The notes beneath the pieces were generated by a model. It saw only the letters and a list, made by a program, of their open reading frames with translations, had not been told where the DNA came from and made no database searches. A stretch of DNA of 64,000 nucleotides from CBDATA01 sp965215615 (GTDB lineage Bacteria; Acidobacteriota; Vicinamibacteria; Marinacidobacterales; Marinacidobacteraceae): NCBI GenBank assembly GCA_965215615.1, contig OZ244068.1:2942716-3006715 (forward strand). Direction: 5' to 3'. Positions 24,595-33,830 of this stretch are shown here, piece after piece. The number at the start of each line of letters is the position of its first letter. Within the stretch, counting starts at the first letter, position 1. The position numbers and the translations under genes are program-made.

Positions 24595-25658
24595 GGGTTC
24601 CGGATCGTATCCGCAAGAACTCGCAGGGGCTCTTCGAGATCCCCGGCGGTCATCCACCCCAGATGGCCGAACCGCAGCACCTTCCCCTTGAGCTCCCCGA
24701 GCCCGCCGGCGACGGTCACACCCCGCTCCGCGAGTCGCCGCGAAAGCTCCGCCCACTCGACTTCTTCGGGTAGCCAGGCGGCGGTGACGGTGGGTGAGCG
24801 GTATCCCTCCGGCGCGACCAGCGCGAGCCCCATCGCTTCGAGTTCGCCTTGTACGAGCGCGGCGGCTTCGGCGTGGCGGGCGAAGACCTGTTCCCGCCCT
24901 TCGCGGAGCATCAGCCGGATGCCGGCCTCCATCGCGAACAGAACCGGAACCGCGGGCGTGAAGGGCATGGTTTCCCCGCGGTAGGCCGCGAAATCCCAAT
25001 AGAAGCGGGGCAGCCGGGCGCGAGCTTCGGCGGCTTCGGCCCGCTCCGAAGTCCAGACCATCGCCATCCCCGGAGGAAGCCCCCACGCCTTCTGGGAACC
25101 GGTGAACACCACATCGCAGTCATCCACCGCGAGCGACGCGGCTCCGAGGCTCGAAACCGCGTCCACCAGCGCGAGCGCGTCGCTTTCTTCGCGAACGACC
25201 CGGAGGAGGTCCGAGGCCGGATGGAGCACCCCGGTGCTGGTCTCGCAGTGGGTCAGGAGGACGGCGCGCGTCGGCTTGCGAAGCGCTCTTCGTAGCCGAT
25301 CCGGCGATGCTGCCTCACTCCACGCAGTCCCGAGGCTGATCGCATCGAGACCATGGGCCCGGGCCACTCCGAGAAACCGCTCCGCGAATTGGCCGCCGCC
25401 GAGGCCGATCACCCGGTCGCCGGGGGAGAGGGTGTTCACGAGCGCGGCTTCCATGGCACCCGTTCCCGAGCCGGTCAAAAGAAGCGGGGTGCGGGAAGCC
25501 CCGAGATATTCGGAGAGACGGGTGGTCACCCCGGCGAGCAGCCGGCGCATCTCCGGGCCCCGGTAGGAGATCATCGGCCGCCGAAGCGCCGCTGCGACCT
25601 CCGGGTGGAGGGAAACCGGCCCGGGAATCCGGAGGCCGTGGTCCGGTCGCCGGTCCAG
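24591..25658 (-). CDS. Class V aminotransferase (alanine-glyoxylate/serine-pyruvate type)
   Basis: A PLP enzyme of about 355 residues. GSGTGAMEAALVN binds the cofactor phosphate, HCETSTGVLHP and LVDAVSSLGA contain the pyridine-binding Asp, and GSQKAWGLPPGMA holds the Schiff-base Lys. The first ATG (25574) would cut off LRIPGPVSLHPEVAAAL, which is a conserved family opening. The frame stays open upstream but offers only CTG codons. A CTG at 25658, 10 nt after GAAGAGG, or a CTG at 25667 overlapping the previous stop, are the likely starts. It is coupled to the SDR downstream and to the propeller protein upstream. Confidence 0.82.
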   Translation of the reverse strand: MDRRPDHGLRIPGPVSLHPEVAAALRRPMISYRGPEMRRLLAGVTTRLSEYLGASRTPLLLTGSGTGAMEAALVNTLSPGDRVIGLGGGQFAERFLGVARAHGLDAISLGTAWSEAASPDRLRRALRKPTRAVLLTHCETSTGVLHPASDLLRVVREESDALALVDAVSSLGAASLAVDDCDVVFTGSQKAWGLPPGMAMVWTSERAEAAEARARLPRFYWDFAAYRGETMPFTPAVPVLFAMEAGIRLMLREGREQVFARHAEAAALVQGELEAMGLALVAPEGYRSPTVTAAWLPEEVEWAELSRRLAERGVTVAGGLGELKGKVLRFGHLGWMTAGDLEEPLRVLADTIRNP

Positions 25659-25663
25659 CTTGC

Positions 25664-26728
25664 TCAGACCTCTTCGGCCGAGCCGAGCAGATCCTCGTCG
25701 GCGAAGAAATGGAAGAGCCGGTCCGAAGTGGCGACGATCAGGTCACCCTCGCCGTTCAGGGCGAGCCCGACGATCGGCGGGCCGCTGATGATGCGACGCG
25801 CGCCGGTTCCGGTGAACATGAACACTCCGGAATCGCCCGCGAGTCCCTCGGCGACCAGGAAGCGGCCCTGTTCGTCGAAGGCGATGCCCTGCGGCCGGCC
25901 GAACCCGGTGTGGATCCGGCTCGGAATGCCTCCCGGTTGGAACTCCACGATCTGGTCGCGGGCGGAGAGAGTCGGGCCGGAGACGAACAGGCTGCCGGCT
26001 GTGTTGCATGCCAGGTGGTATGCCGAGATCGAAGGCCGCATCGGCGAGAGCACGCTGACTTCGCCTTCGGGAGTTGCGAGATAGAGGGTGCCGCCGCGAT
26101 CGCCGACGATGAGGTCGCCGGTCGGCGCGAAGCAGATCCCGGTGGGGCACCCCAGGTTTTCGCTGAACGCCCGGAAGCTCTTGCGGTCGTCCATCCGATA
26201 GACGCAACCGTCTTCCCGCGAAGACACATAGAGCGCATCATCCGGTCCCCAGGCGAGCCCGGTGGGATTCACGATGCCCTCACCGAGAGGCTCCGGCGGC
26301 TCGTCTCCCGGCGAGATGCGGTAGATGGGGTCGGGGATCGCCTCGCCCCGGCGGCCGCTGACCGTGCTGTACAGGTTGCCTGCCGTATCGAAGCAGGGAT
26401 TCGAGACGATGTGGAGCTCTTCGGCGATAGGCCGGCCGACGGTCACCGGAAACGGCTCGGTCTCGCGGGTGCCGAGCGAGACCCGAAGTTCCTCCCCGGC
26501 CTCGTGGGGAACCCGCACCGCGAGGCGCGTCGAGGAGATGCGCTGGATGTGCGCCTCGGTCTCGCCGAGATGCACCCGGAGCCCCGCCGCTTCATCCACG
26601 AGAAAGCCGCGTCCGGCGATGTCGAGGCGTCCACCCGGGATCACGTGCCGGGGCCACACTCTCTCGACCAGAAGGCGCGTCCGGCGAGCCCGCCGCTCCG
26701 GAGCGCGGTCGGATTGGGTTCCGTTCAT
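25664..26728 (-). CDS. NHL/SMP-30-type beta-propeller protein with N-terminal Ig-like domain
   Basis: A 354-residue protein. Residues ~20-100 resemble an IPT/TIG Ig-like domain (WPRHVIPGGRLDIAGRGF). The rest forms an NHL or SMP-30-like propeller with repeated blades such as NPTGLAWGPDDALYVSSRED, CPTGICFAPTGDLIVGDRGG and PQGIAFDEQGRFLVAEGLAG. The blades lack a clear lactonase metal site. No signal peptide is seen, so a cytoplasmic binding role or an uncharacterised lactonase are both possible. It is followed at once by the aminotransferase gene. Confidence 0.75.
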   Translation of the reverse strand: MNGTQSDRAPERRARRTRLLVERVWPRHVIPGGRLDIAGRGFLVDEAAGLRVHLGETEAHIQRISSTRLAVRVPHEAGEELRVSLGTRETEPFPVTVGRPIAEELHIVSNPCFDTAGNLYSTVSGRRGEAIPDPIYRISPGDEPPEPLGEGIVNPTGLAWGPDDALYVSSREDGCVYRMDDRKSFRAFSENLGCPTGICFAPTGDLIVGDRGGTLYLATPEGEVSVLSPMRPSISAYHLACNTAGSLFVSGPTLSARDQIVEFQPGGIPSRIHTGFGRPQGIAFDEQGRFLVAEGLAGDSGVFMFTGTGARRIISGPPIVGLALNGEGDLIVATSDRLFHFFADEDLLGSAEEV

Positions 26729-26816
26729 GCGGGGGGAGCAGCCTTCCGGCAGACTACCATCCGGCAGCGAGGTGGGTCCGGGGTATCGTCCCTCCACACG
26801 GAAAAGGATCGGGAGG

Positions 26817-29800
26817 ATGAGCCGGGATTCGGGTTTTGAGCGGCTGCTTTCGGCCGTGGACGAACGGCGAAAGAGGAGAAGCCGCGCGATCGGCCGCCTC
26901 TACGGCCCGGCCCGAACCGCGGTCGCAGCCGCCTGGGCGACACTCGTCGAGGGGCCGACCCTGATGGTCACCGCGCGCGATCCGGTGCTGGTCGCGGCGG
27001 ATCTCGAAGCCTTGCTCGCCGCGCTCGGAGCGGGGATTCCGGTGCTCCGCCTTCCGGGCACCGCCGTGAACCCGTACGCCGGAGTCAGCCCGCACGCCGA
27101 AGTGCTGGCGCTCCGAGCGGAGGCGCTTTTTTCGCTGGCGGCGGGGCGGCGGGCACTCGTCGTGACCTCGCCGGCAGGATTCATGAGCCGCACGGTCGCT
27201 CCTGAGCGGCTGCTCGAGGCGCGCGTGAGCCTCAAGGTCGGCGAAGAGACGAATCCGGCAGAGCTCGCCGAGCGTCTCGTCCTTGCCGGGTACCGCTGCG
27301 AGGATCCGGTCTCCGGGCCCGGCGAGTTCGGGCGCCGGGGAGGGATTCTCGATGTCTTTCCCCAGCACGCTGCCCTGCCCACCCGGGTCGAGTGGTTCGG
27401 GGAGGCGATCGAAGAGCTCCGTCCATTCGAGCCGGCCACCCAGCGAAGCGGCGAACACCTGAACCGGCCGGAAACGCTCGAAATCCTCCCCGCGACCGAG
27501 TGGATCGGAGCTTCGCCTTCGCCCGAAGCGCCCCATCCGGCGTTCTCGCTCCCCGGCAACCCCGGTTTCGCGAGCCCGGTCTTCGACTATTGCCGGGGAA
27601 TGGAGGTTCTGGTGGAGGAACCGGAGCGGGTCAGGGAGGCGGCGGAGTCCGAAATCGAGCGGGTGATGAGCTGGCGGGTGGGAGCAAAATCGGGCACTAC
27701 CGGGAAAACGGCCACTCCGGAGGCATTGCTGCTCGGGCTTTCTTCCCTGGACGACTTTCTCGCGAACTCGCCGCCCGACGGGCCGACGCTGCTGCGGGAA
27801 CTGGAAGCGCCGGGCGGAGGCGACCTGCCGTCGCGCCCGGTGGAGTCCTTCCGGGGGCGCTTGCCGGCCTTCCTCGACCGGCTTCGGGCGAAACGCGACG
27901 CGCCGTGGGACATCCACGTGTTCGCTCCCGGAAGGACGGCGGAATCGCTTTCGGCGAAGGCGCAGGAAGCGGGCATCCGGATCTCCGGGTCGGGCCGCGC
28001 GGGCCACCCGCCGCGGGTCCGGATCCACGAAGGGCGGCTGAGCCAGGGGTTCGAGGTACCGGATTCCGGCCTCGAATTCGTCTCCGGCGCGGCGCTCGTT
28101 TCGGTGCCGCCACGCCCTCCCTCGAAGTCGCGCGCCCGGGTGTTTGCGTCGGATTTCCGGGATCTCAAGCCGGGCGATCTGGTGGTCCACGCCGATCACG
28201 GAATCGGAAGGTTCGTCCGGATCACCCGGCTGGACGACAAGGAGAGCGCGCCGGACCTGGTGCAACTGGAATACGCGAAGGGTGCCCGGCTCTATGTTCC
28301 GGTGGACCGGCTCGACCTCCTCGACCGTTACCAGTCCGCTTCGGGCGCCTTGCCGCCGGCTCTCGACCGCCTCGGAGGGACCGCCTGGGCCAGTCGCAAG
28401 GGCCGGGCGCAACGGGCGATCCGCAACATCGCGGGCGACCTGATCCGGCTCTACGCCGAGCGGAGGCAGACGGCCGGCTTCGCCTTCCCGCGGGACACAC
28501 CGGGGATGGAGGAATTCGAGGCGGGCTTCGAATGGACGGAAACCGAAGACCAGGCGCGGACGATCCGCGAAGTGATGGCCGACATGGAGTCGGAGCATCC
28601 GATGGATCGATTGGTCGCCGGGGACGTGGGTTTCGGCAAGACGGAAGTCGCGCTGCGGGCGGCCTTCAAGGCGGCGATGCACGGCAAGCAGGTCGCCGTC
28701 CTGACTCCCACCACGGTGCTCGCGAGCCAGCACGCGCGTCTGTTTCAGGCGAGGTTTCGCGAGTTTCCGGTCGTCGTGGAGATGCTCTCCCGGTTCCGCA
28801 CCCCGAAGGAACGAAAGCAGGTGGTGGCCGGCCTCGCCGACGGAACCGTGGACATCGTCATCGGCACCCATCGCCTGCTCTCGAAGGATGTTTCCTTCCG
28901 GGATCTGGGCCTTTTGGTGATCGATGAGGAGCAGCGTTTCGGGGTCGCCGCCAAGGAGCGGCTCAAGCAGCTCGCCACCCGGACCGACCACCTCGCGCTG
29001 ACCGCCACGCCCATCCCGCGGACCCTGAACATGTCGCTTTCCGGAATCCGGGACATGTCGGTCATCGAAACCGCCCCCCGCGACCGGCTCGCCGTCCACA
29101 CCCACGTCATCCCGTTCGATCCGGCCCGCATCGCCGAGGCGATCCGTTACGAGCTTTCCCGCGCCGGCCAGATCTATTTCGTGCACAACCGGATCCGCTC
29201 GCTCCCTGCGATGCGCGAACTGCTTCTTCGTGCCGTGCCGGAAGCGCGAGTGATCCATGCCCACGGCCAGATGCCGGAGTCGGCGCTGGAGCAGGCGTTC
29301 TCCCGTTTCCAGAATGGCGAGGCCGATGTCCTGCTCTCCACCACGATCGTGGAGAACGGGCTGGATCTGCCGCGGGTCAACACCCTGATCGTGAACCGTG
29401 CCGACGCTTTCGGGTTGGCGCAGCTCTATCAGCTCCGCGGCCGGGTGGGGCGCTCGACGAGGCGGGCCTATGCCTACATGCTGGTTCCCGCCGGCGCATC
29501 GCTTTCCGAGAAAGCGCGGCCGCGGCTCGCCGCGCTCCGCGAATTCAGCGATCTCGGCGCGGGCTTCCGGGTGGCGGCTCTCGACATGGAGCTTCGAGGC
29601 GTCGGCGACCTGCTGGGTGCTGCGCAACACGGCCACCTCGAAGCGGTGGGCTTCGATCTCTACTACCGGCTGCTGGACGATGCCGTGGCCGAAGCGCGGG
29701 GCCATTCCGTGAAGGCCCGCTGCGCGATGCAGCTTCGCTTCCAGTTGCGCGTTCCGGACAGCTATCTGAGCGACCCCCGTCACCGGATGTGGCTCTACAA

Positions 29801-30116
29801 GCGGGTCTCCATCGCGCGCGACGGCGGGGAGATCGACCGGCTGCGTGGCGAACTCCGGGACCGCTTCGGGCCCCCGCCCCCGGAGGTGGATCTCATGTTC
29901 CGCCACGTGGGCCTCAGGGTGCGCGCCGAAGCGCTGGGCTACGCTCGGGTGAGCCGCGAAGGAGGAACCCTGGTCATGGACGGAGGCGACGGAGCCGAAG
30001 GACGCAGCTTCCGCACCCCCCTTCCGGAAGAAGCGGGCCCCGAAGCGATCCTCGAAGCTCTCTCCATGGCGCTTGCGGCCATCGAAACGATCTCCCGTTC
30101 CGGTTCTCCCGCATGA
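26817..30116 (+). CDS. mfd: Transcription-repair coupling factor
   Basis: A 1099-residue Mfd. The N-terminal UvrB-homology region includes GEFGRRGGILDVFP near residue 170. The CarD-like RNA polymerase-interacting domain is at LKPGDLVVHADHGIGRF near residue 445. The superfamily 2 translocase follows with GDVGFGKTEVA (Walker A, about residue 603), DEEQRFG (Walker B), TATPIPRTL, and QLRGRVGRS. A C-terminal TRCF domain ends the protein. It removes RNA polymerase stalled at DNA lesions and recruits UvrA. AAGGA lies 8 nt before the ATG. Confidence 0.97.
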   Translation: MSRDSGFERLLSAVDERRKRRSRAIGRLYGPARTAVAAAWATLVEGPTLMVTARDPVLVAADLEALLAALGAGIPVLRLPGTAVNPYAGVSPHAEVLALRAEALFSLAAGRRALVVTSPAGFMSRTVAPERLLEARVSLKVGEETNPAELAERLVLAGYRCEDPVSGPGEFGRRGGILDVFPQHAALPTRVEWFGEAIEELRPFEPATQRSGEHLNRPETLEILPATEWIGASPSPEAPHPAFSLPGNPGFASPVFDYCRGMEVLVEEPERVREAAESEIERVMSWRVGAKSGTTGKTATPEALLLGLSSLDDFLANSPPDGPTLLRELEAPGGGDLPSRPVESFRGRLPAFLDRLRAKRDAPWDIHVFAPGRTAESLSAKAQEAGIRISGSGRAGHPPRVRIHEGRLSQGFEVPDSGLEFVSGAALVSVPPRPPSKSRARVFASDFRDLKPGDLVVHADHGIGRFVRITRLDDKESAPDLVQLEYAKGARLYVPVDRLDLLDRYQSASGALPPALDRLGGTAWASRKGRAQRAIRNIAGDLIRLYAERRQTAGFAFPRDTPGMEEFEAGFEWTETEDQARTIREVMADMESEHPMDRLVAGDVGFGKTEVALRAAFKAAMHGKQVAVLTPTTVLASQHARLFQARFREFPVVVEMLSRFRTPKERKQVVAGLADGTVDIVIGTHRLLSKDVSFRDLGLLVIDEEQRFGVAAKERLKQLATRTDHLALTATPIPRTLNMSLSGIRDMSVIETAPRDRLAVHTHVIPFDPARIAEAIRYELSRAGQIYFVHNRIRSLPAMRELLLRAVPEARVIHAHGQMPESALEQAFSRFQNGEADVLLSTTIVENGLDLPRVNTLIVNRADAFGLAQLYQLRGRVGRSTRRAYAYMLVPAGASLSEKARPRLAALREFSDLGAGFRVAALDMELRGVGDLLGAAQHGHLEAVGFDLYYRLLDDAVAEARGHSVKARCAMQLRFQLRVPDSYLSDPRHRMWLYKRVSIARDGGEIDRLRGELRDRFGPPPPEVDLMFRHVGLRVRAEALGYARVSREGGTLVMDGGDGAEGRSFRTPLPEEAGPEAILEALSMALAAIETISRSGSPA

Positions 30117-30985
30117 ACGGCTGGATCCGGGCGGCGGTGGCGGTGGCGACGCTCGGCGGATGCGCCGTGCTGCCCGATCTGGGGAGTGTGATCGTCCGGA
30201 TCGGTGACGAGGAATTCCGACAGGAGGATTTCGATGCCTTCCTGCGGTCGCATGGCGGGTTCCTCGAGTCTCCGGGGCCGGCAGTCCTGAGCGCGCTGCT
30301 CGACGAGTTCGTCCGCGAGCGATTGCTGGTCCTCGCAGCGCTCGAGGCGGGAATTGCCGTTTCGGCGGCGGAGCTCCAGTCGGAAATCGAAGCACTCGCC
30401 GCTGCGCCGGGTTCCGAAGCAGCACCGCCGGAACGCGAAGTGCGAGATCGCCTGCTCGTCGAGCGCTTTCTCGATGAAGTGATTTTCCGGGATCTCGAAG
30501 TCAGCGAGTCGGATCTTGCGCTCGAAATGCAGGCTGCCGCACCGCTCTACCGCGGTCCGGCGACCATGACTCTTTCGGAAGCCCGCTTCGAGACGCGGGC
30601 GGAAGCCGAACGGGCGGAGGCCGCGCTCACGAGCCAGCCGGATGCGGCGGCAGTGGAATTCCACCCGATCGGTGTCTTTCGCGGGGGCGAGCTTCCGGAA
30701 ATCCTGGAGGCGGCGGTTCGCGGTCGGTCGGCCGGGAAGTTCACCGGAGTCCTGGAGACCTCCGCCGGCCTCCGGATCTTTCGGGTGGATGCCGTCGAGG
30801 AGCCGGGAGACCTGAGCCCCGAAGCCGTGGAGCCTCTGGCCCGCCGGGCGATCCTCGAACGGCGCGCGGAGGCGCTCGTCGCCGATTTGCTGGCAGATGT
30901 CCGGGAACGTCATCCGGTCGTGGTGTTCTCCGGGAGGCTTTCCTTTCCGTATCTGGGGCGCGAACCGGAGGAAAGTCGAAACTGA
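30113..30985 (+). CDS. SurA/PpiC-like peptidyl-prolyl isomerase-type lipoprotein
   Basis: A 290-residue lipoprotein with lipobox LGGC near residue 17. It has a SurA-N-like helical region (a DEEFRQEDFDAFL segment, then LLDEFVRERLLVLAALEAGI) and a degenerate parvulin-like part with FHPIGVFRGGELPEILEAAV. It probably chaperones exported or outer-membrane proteins. The ATG overlaps the mfd stop by 4 nt. Catalytic parvulin residues are poorly conserved by eye, so chaperone function is likelier than isomerase. Confidence 0.75.
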   Translation: MNGWIRAAVAVATLGGCAVLPDLGSVIVRIGDEEFRQEDFDAFLRSHGGFLESPGPAVLSALLDEFVRERLLVLAALEAGIAVSAAELQSEIEALAAAPGSEAAPPEREVRDRLLVERFLDEVIFRDLEVSESDLALEMQAAAPLYRGPATMTLSEARFETRAEAERAEAALTSQPDAAAVEFHPIGVFRGGELPEILEAAVRGRSAGKFTGVLETSAGLRIFRVDAVEEPGDLSPEAVEPLARRAILERRAEALVADLLADVRERHPVVVFSGRLSFPYLGREPEESRN

Positions 30986-31094
30986 CCCCGAGACTTCCGC
31001 GCTGTGGAAGAATTGACGCTCTGTTTCCGCGACGGCTTGGTGGGTCCGAATGTGCGGCCTGTGAAGAGATGCGGGAGCGGCACACCATAAATTC

Positions 31095-32453
31095 ATGAGT
31101 CTCCACAGGATCCGGCGCGGTCTCGATATACCGCTCGCCGGCGCTCCGGAGGCGGGACCGGCTTCCGTCTGGATTCCGAACGAGGTCGCCCTGCTCGGAG
31201 CCGACTATCCGGGAATGCGCCCCACCCTGCGAGTGGAACAAGGAGACGCAGTAGAACGGGGCGCGACCCTTTTCGAAGACAAGAAGACTCCCGGAGTGCG
31301 GTTCGTTTCCCCGGTCGAAGGGCGGGTGAAAGCGATCCACCGCGGCGAGCGACGAGCGTTCCGTTCGGTCGCGATCGAAGTCTCTTCGGGGGAGCGGGGG
31401 GGCCGCCCGGGTGCGGGCCGTCGCTTCCGCGTTCCCGGCGGCCGCCCGGAAGCGATGCGGGAGGACGCGCTGCGCGAGGCGCTTCTCGAATCGGGAGAGT
31501 GGACGGCGATCCGCAGCCGCCCCTTCGGCCGGGTCGCGAACCCGGAGCGGCGCCCGCGGGCGATCCTGGTCACCGCCATGGACACCGAGCCGCACGCGCC
31601 CGACCCGGTGGCGGCGGTTGCGGGGCGCGAGGCCGATCTCGAATGGGGAGTCGGCGCGCTGACCCGGCTCACCGACGGGCCGGTGTTTCTCTGTTCGGCA
31701 CCGGGACGGCGGCTTCCGGTTCCGGAAACGGATCGGGTCCGCCACGAGGAATTCGCCGGCCCCCACCCCGCGGGGACGGCCGGACTCCACGTTCACCTGC
31801 TGGCGCGGGCGACGCGGGACCGGGAAGCCTGGCACCTCGATGCCCAGGATCTGGCCGCGCTCGGACGGTTGCTGCGCACGGGGGAGATCGATCCGATGCG
31901 CCTCGTCGCGGTGAGCGGCCCCCCGGTGGACCGGCCACGCCACATCCGGACACCGATCGGTGCCGGAGTGGAAGGCCTCGAGCCGGCAAGCGAGAGCACC
32001 CGCTTCGTTTCCGGGTCGGCGCTTTCCGGCCGGGCGGCCGAAGGCGATCTGGCGTATCTCGGCCGGCATCATCGCCAGATCACGGTTCTCGAGGAAGACT
32101 CCCGTCGCCGGTTCCTCGGCTGGCTCGACCCCGGTTTCGGTGCGACCTCCGCCAGCCGGGCTTTCGCTTCCGCCTTCCTTCCGACCCGGAATCGTCCGCT
32201 CACCACGAGCACCCACGGATCCCGCCGCGCCATCGTGCCGATCGAGATCTATGAACGGGTGATGGCGTTCGACATCCCGCCGGTCTTCCTGTTGCGGGCG
32301 CTTTTGATGGAAGACCTCGAACGCGCCGAAGAGATGGGCGCGCTCGAACTGGTGGAAGAGGATCTGGGCCTGCTCAGCTTCGTCTGCCCCGCCAAGAACG
32401 ACTACGCCCCCGCGCTCCGCCGGGTGCTCGACGCTCTCGAAAAGGAAGGCTGA
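31095..32453 (+). CDS. nqrA: Na+-translocating NADH:quinone reductase subunit A
   Basis: A 452-residue peripheral subunit with the NqrA/RnfC-like architecture. It has IRRGLDIPLAGAP at the start, VEQGDAVERGATLFEDK, SPVEGRVKAIHRGERR, and a C-terminal PTRNRPLTTSTHGSRRAIVP. It is the first gene of a complete nqrABCDEF operon. The ~110-nt region upstream has a TTGACG and a CATAAA but no well-spaced promoter. It may be read from its own weak promoter or through from mfd. NqrA sits on the cytoplasmic side of the complex. Confidence 0.93.
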   Translation: MSLHRIRRGLDIPLAGAPEAGPASVWIPNEVALLGADYPGMRPTLRVEQGDAVERGATLFEDKKTPGVRFVSPVEGRVKAIHRGERRAFRSVAIEVSSGERGGRPGAGRRFRVPGGRPEAMREDALREALLESGEWTAIRSRPFGRVANPERRPRAILVTAMDTEPHAPDPVAAVAGREADLEWGVGALTRLTDGPVFLCSAPGRRLPVPETDRVRHEEFAGPHPAGTAGLHVHLLARATRDREAWHLDAQDLAALGRLLRTGEIDPMRLVAVSGPPVDRPRHIRTPIGAGVEGLEPASESTRFVSGSALSGRAAEGDLAYLGRHHRQITVLEEDSRRRFLGWLDPGFGATSASRAFASAFLPTRNRPLTTSTHGSRRAIVPIEIYERVMAFDIPPVFLLRALLMEDLERAEEMGALELVEEDLGLLSFVCPAKNDYAPALRRVLDALEKEG

Positions 32454-32457
32454 TCGG

Positions 32458-33702
32458 GTGCTGCGAGGACTGCTCGACCGCCTGGGCGCTCCTTTCGCGA
32501 AGGAGGGCCGGTTGGCCCGGCTGTGGCCGCTCTGGGATGCCCCGGACACCTTCCTCTACACGCCGGGGAAGACGACCGCCGGCCCGGCTCACGTCCGCGA
32601 CCGGCTGGACATGAAGCGCCTGATGTTCACGGTGGTGATCGCGCTCGCCGGCGCGGTGGCGATGGCGTTCTACAACACCGGGCTCCAGGCGAACCTCGCG
32701 ATCTCGCTGGGCGGCGAACCGCTCGCTGGCTGGCGCGCCGAACTGATCGGGGTGCTCGGGACCGGTTTTTCGCCGGACAGCCTGCTCGCCTGCGTGGTCC
32801 ACGGCGGCCTCTGGTACATCCCGGTGCTGTTCGTCACCTTCGCGGTGGGCGGGGCCTGGGAGATGCTTTTCGCGGTGGTCCGTCGCCACGAAGTGAGCGA
32901 GGGATTTCTCGTCACCGGGATGCTGTTTCCGCTGGTCCTGCCTCCCACCGTTCCGCTCTGGCAGGTCGCTCTCGGCATCACCTTCGGGGTCGTGGTCGGC
33001 AAGGAAATCTTCGGAGGCTCGGGCTTCAACATCCTGAATCCGGCGCTCACCGCGCGGGCGTTCCTGTTCTTCGCCTACCCGGCCCAGCTCTCCGGAGACC
33101 GGATCTGGATCGCTGCCGATACCGCTCCCGATGCGGTCAGCGGCGCGACCTGGCTCGCCCGCCTGAGCCTTGCGGGCGAGGAGACACTCGGGTCGACGTT
33201 CCATCCGGCGGGGGGGCCCGGGATCACGCCCTGGGACGCGTTCCTCGGCTTCCTGCCCGGTTCGATGGGCGAGACCTCGGTGCTCGCCTGCCTCTTCGGC
33301 GCGGCGGTGCTCGCGATCACCGGCATCGGGTCGCTGCGGATCATGCTCGCGGTCGCGGCCGGGACGGCGGTCACCGGGATCGCCCTGAACCTGATCGGCT
33401 CGGATACCAACCCGTTCTTCGCGGTCCCCTTCTGGTGGCACTTCCTGATCGGCGGCTGGGCGTTCGGTGCGGTGTTCATGGCCACGGAGCCCGTGACCGC
33501 TCCGGGAACGAACCGGGGGCGGGTGATCTACGGATTTCTCATCGGCGTCCTGGCGGTGCTGGTGCGGGTCGTGAACCCGGCCTATCCGGAAGGGATGATG
33601 CTGGCCATCCTGCTGATGAACGTGTTTGCGCCGCTGATCGACCACTTCGCGCTCCGCGGTGCCATGAAACGGCGCACCGCCGCCCATGAGCCCGGCGCAT
33701 GA
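32458..33702 (+). CDS. nqrB: Na+-translocating NADH:quinone reductase subunit B
   Basis: A 414-residue integral membrane subunit with about ten hydrophobic segments. DAVSGATWL contains the Thr (about residue 231) that carries covalent FMN in this family. It houses the quinone site and part of the sodium path. GTG start, with AAGGAAGG upstream at suitable spacing. Its stop overlaps a 43-codon ORF and not nqrC directly. Confidence 0.95.
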   Translation: MLRGLLDRLGAPFAKEGRLARLWPLWDAPDTFLYTPGKTTAGPAHVRDRLDMKRLMFTVVIALAGAVAMAFYNTGLQANLAISLGGEPLAGWRAELIGVLGTGFSPDSLLACVVHGGLWYIPVLFVTFAVGGAWEMLFAVVRRHEVSEGFLVTGMLFPLVLPPTVPLWQVALGITFGVVVGKEIFGGSGFNILNPALTARAFLFFAYPAQLSGDRIWIAADTAPDAVSGATWLARLSLAGEETLGSTFHPAGGPGITPWDAFLGFLPGSMGETSVLACLFGAAVLAITGIGSLRIMLAVAAGTAVTGIALNLIGSDTNPFFAVPFWWHFLIGGWAFGAVFMATEPVTAPGTNRGRVIYGFLIGVLAVLVRVVNPAYPEGMMLAILLMNVFAPLIDHFALRGAMKRRTAAHEPGA

Positions 33703-33830
33703 CGGCTAGACTGAATCGCATGACGGGGATCGGTGTGGTGGCGAACCCCGCGCAGCGCGAGCCGGGCCTTTCCGGTCTGGAATTCCCCGACTTTCTCGCT
33801 CGGCTCGAAGTCCCCGGATCGCCCGCATGA
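33699..33830 (+). CDS. Small ORF coupled between nqrB and nqrC (43 residues)
   Basis: The frame opens with ATG at 33699 overlapping the nqrB TGA by 4 nt. It closes with TGA at 33828-33830, overlapping the nqrC ATG by 4 nt. Its product starts MTARLNRMTGIGVVANPAQR, has no membrane segment and no known domain. A second ATG sits at codon 8. Codons are G/C-ending as in neighbours, although AGA and AAT also occur. It could be a translated coupling leader, a small Nqr accessory, or chance. GIGVVANPA looks like the start of NAD kinases, but I give that little weight. Confidence 0.45.
   Translation: MTARLNRMTGIGVVANPAQREPGLSGLEFPDFLARLEVPGSPA

Noticed and set aside
30986..31094. A strong promoter for nqrA
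   Set aside because: TTGACG near 31013 and CATAAA near 31086 exist but are not correctly spaced, so no promoter is claimed.
33699..33830. A sequencing frameshift joining nqrB and nqrC
   Set aside because: NqrB and NqrC each have a full family length with normal ends and starts, so no frameshift is needed; the ORF between them is kept as a candidate small gene instead.
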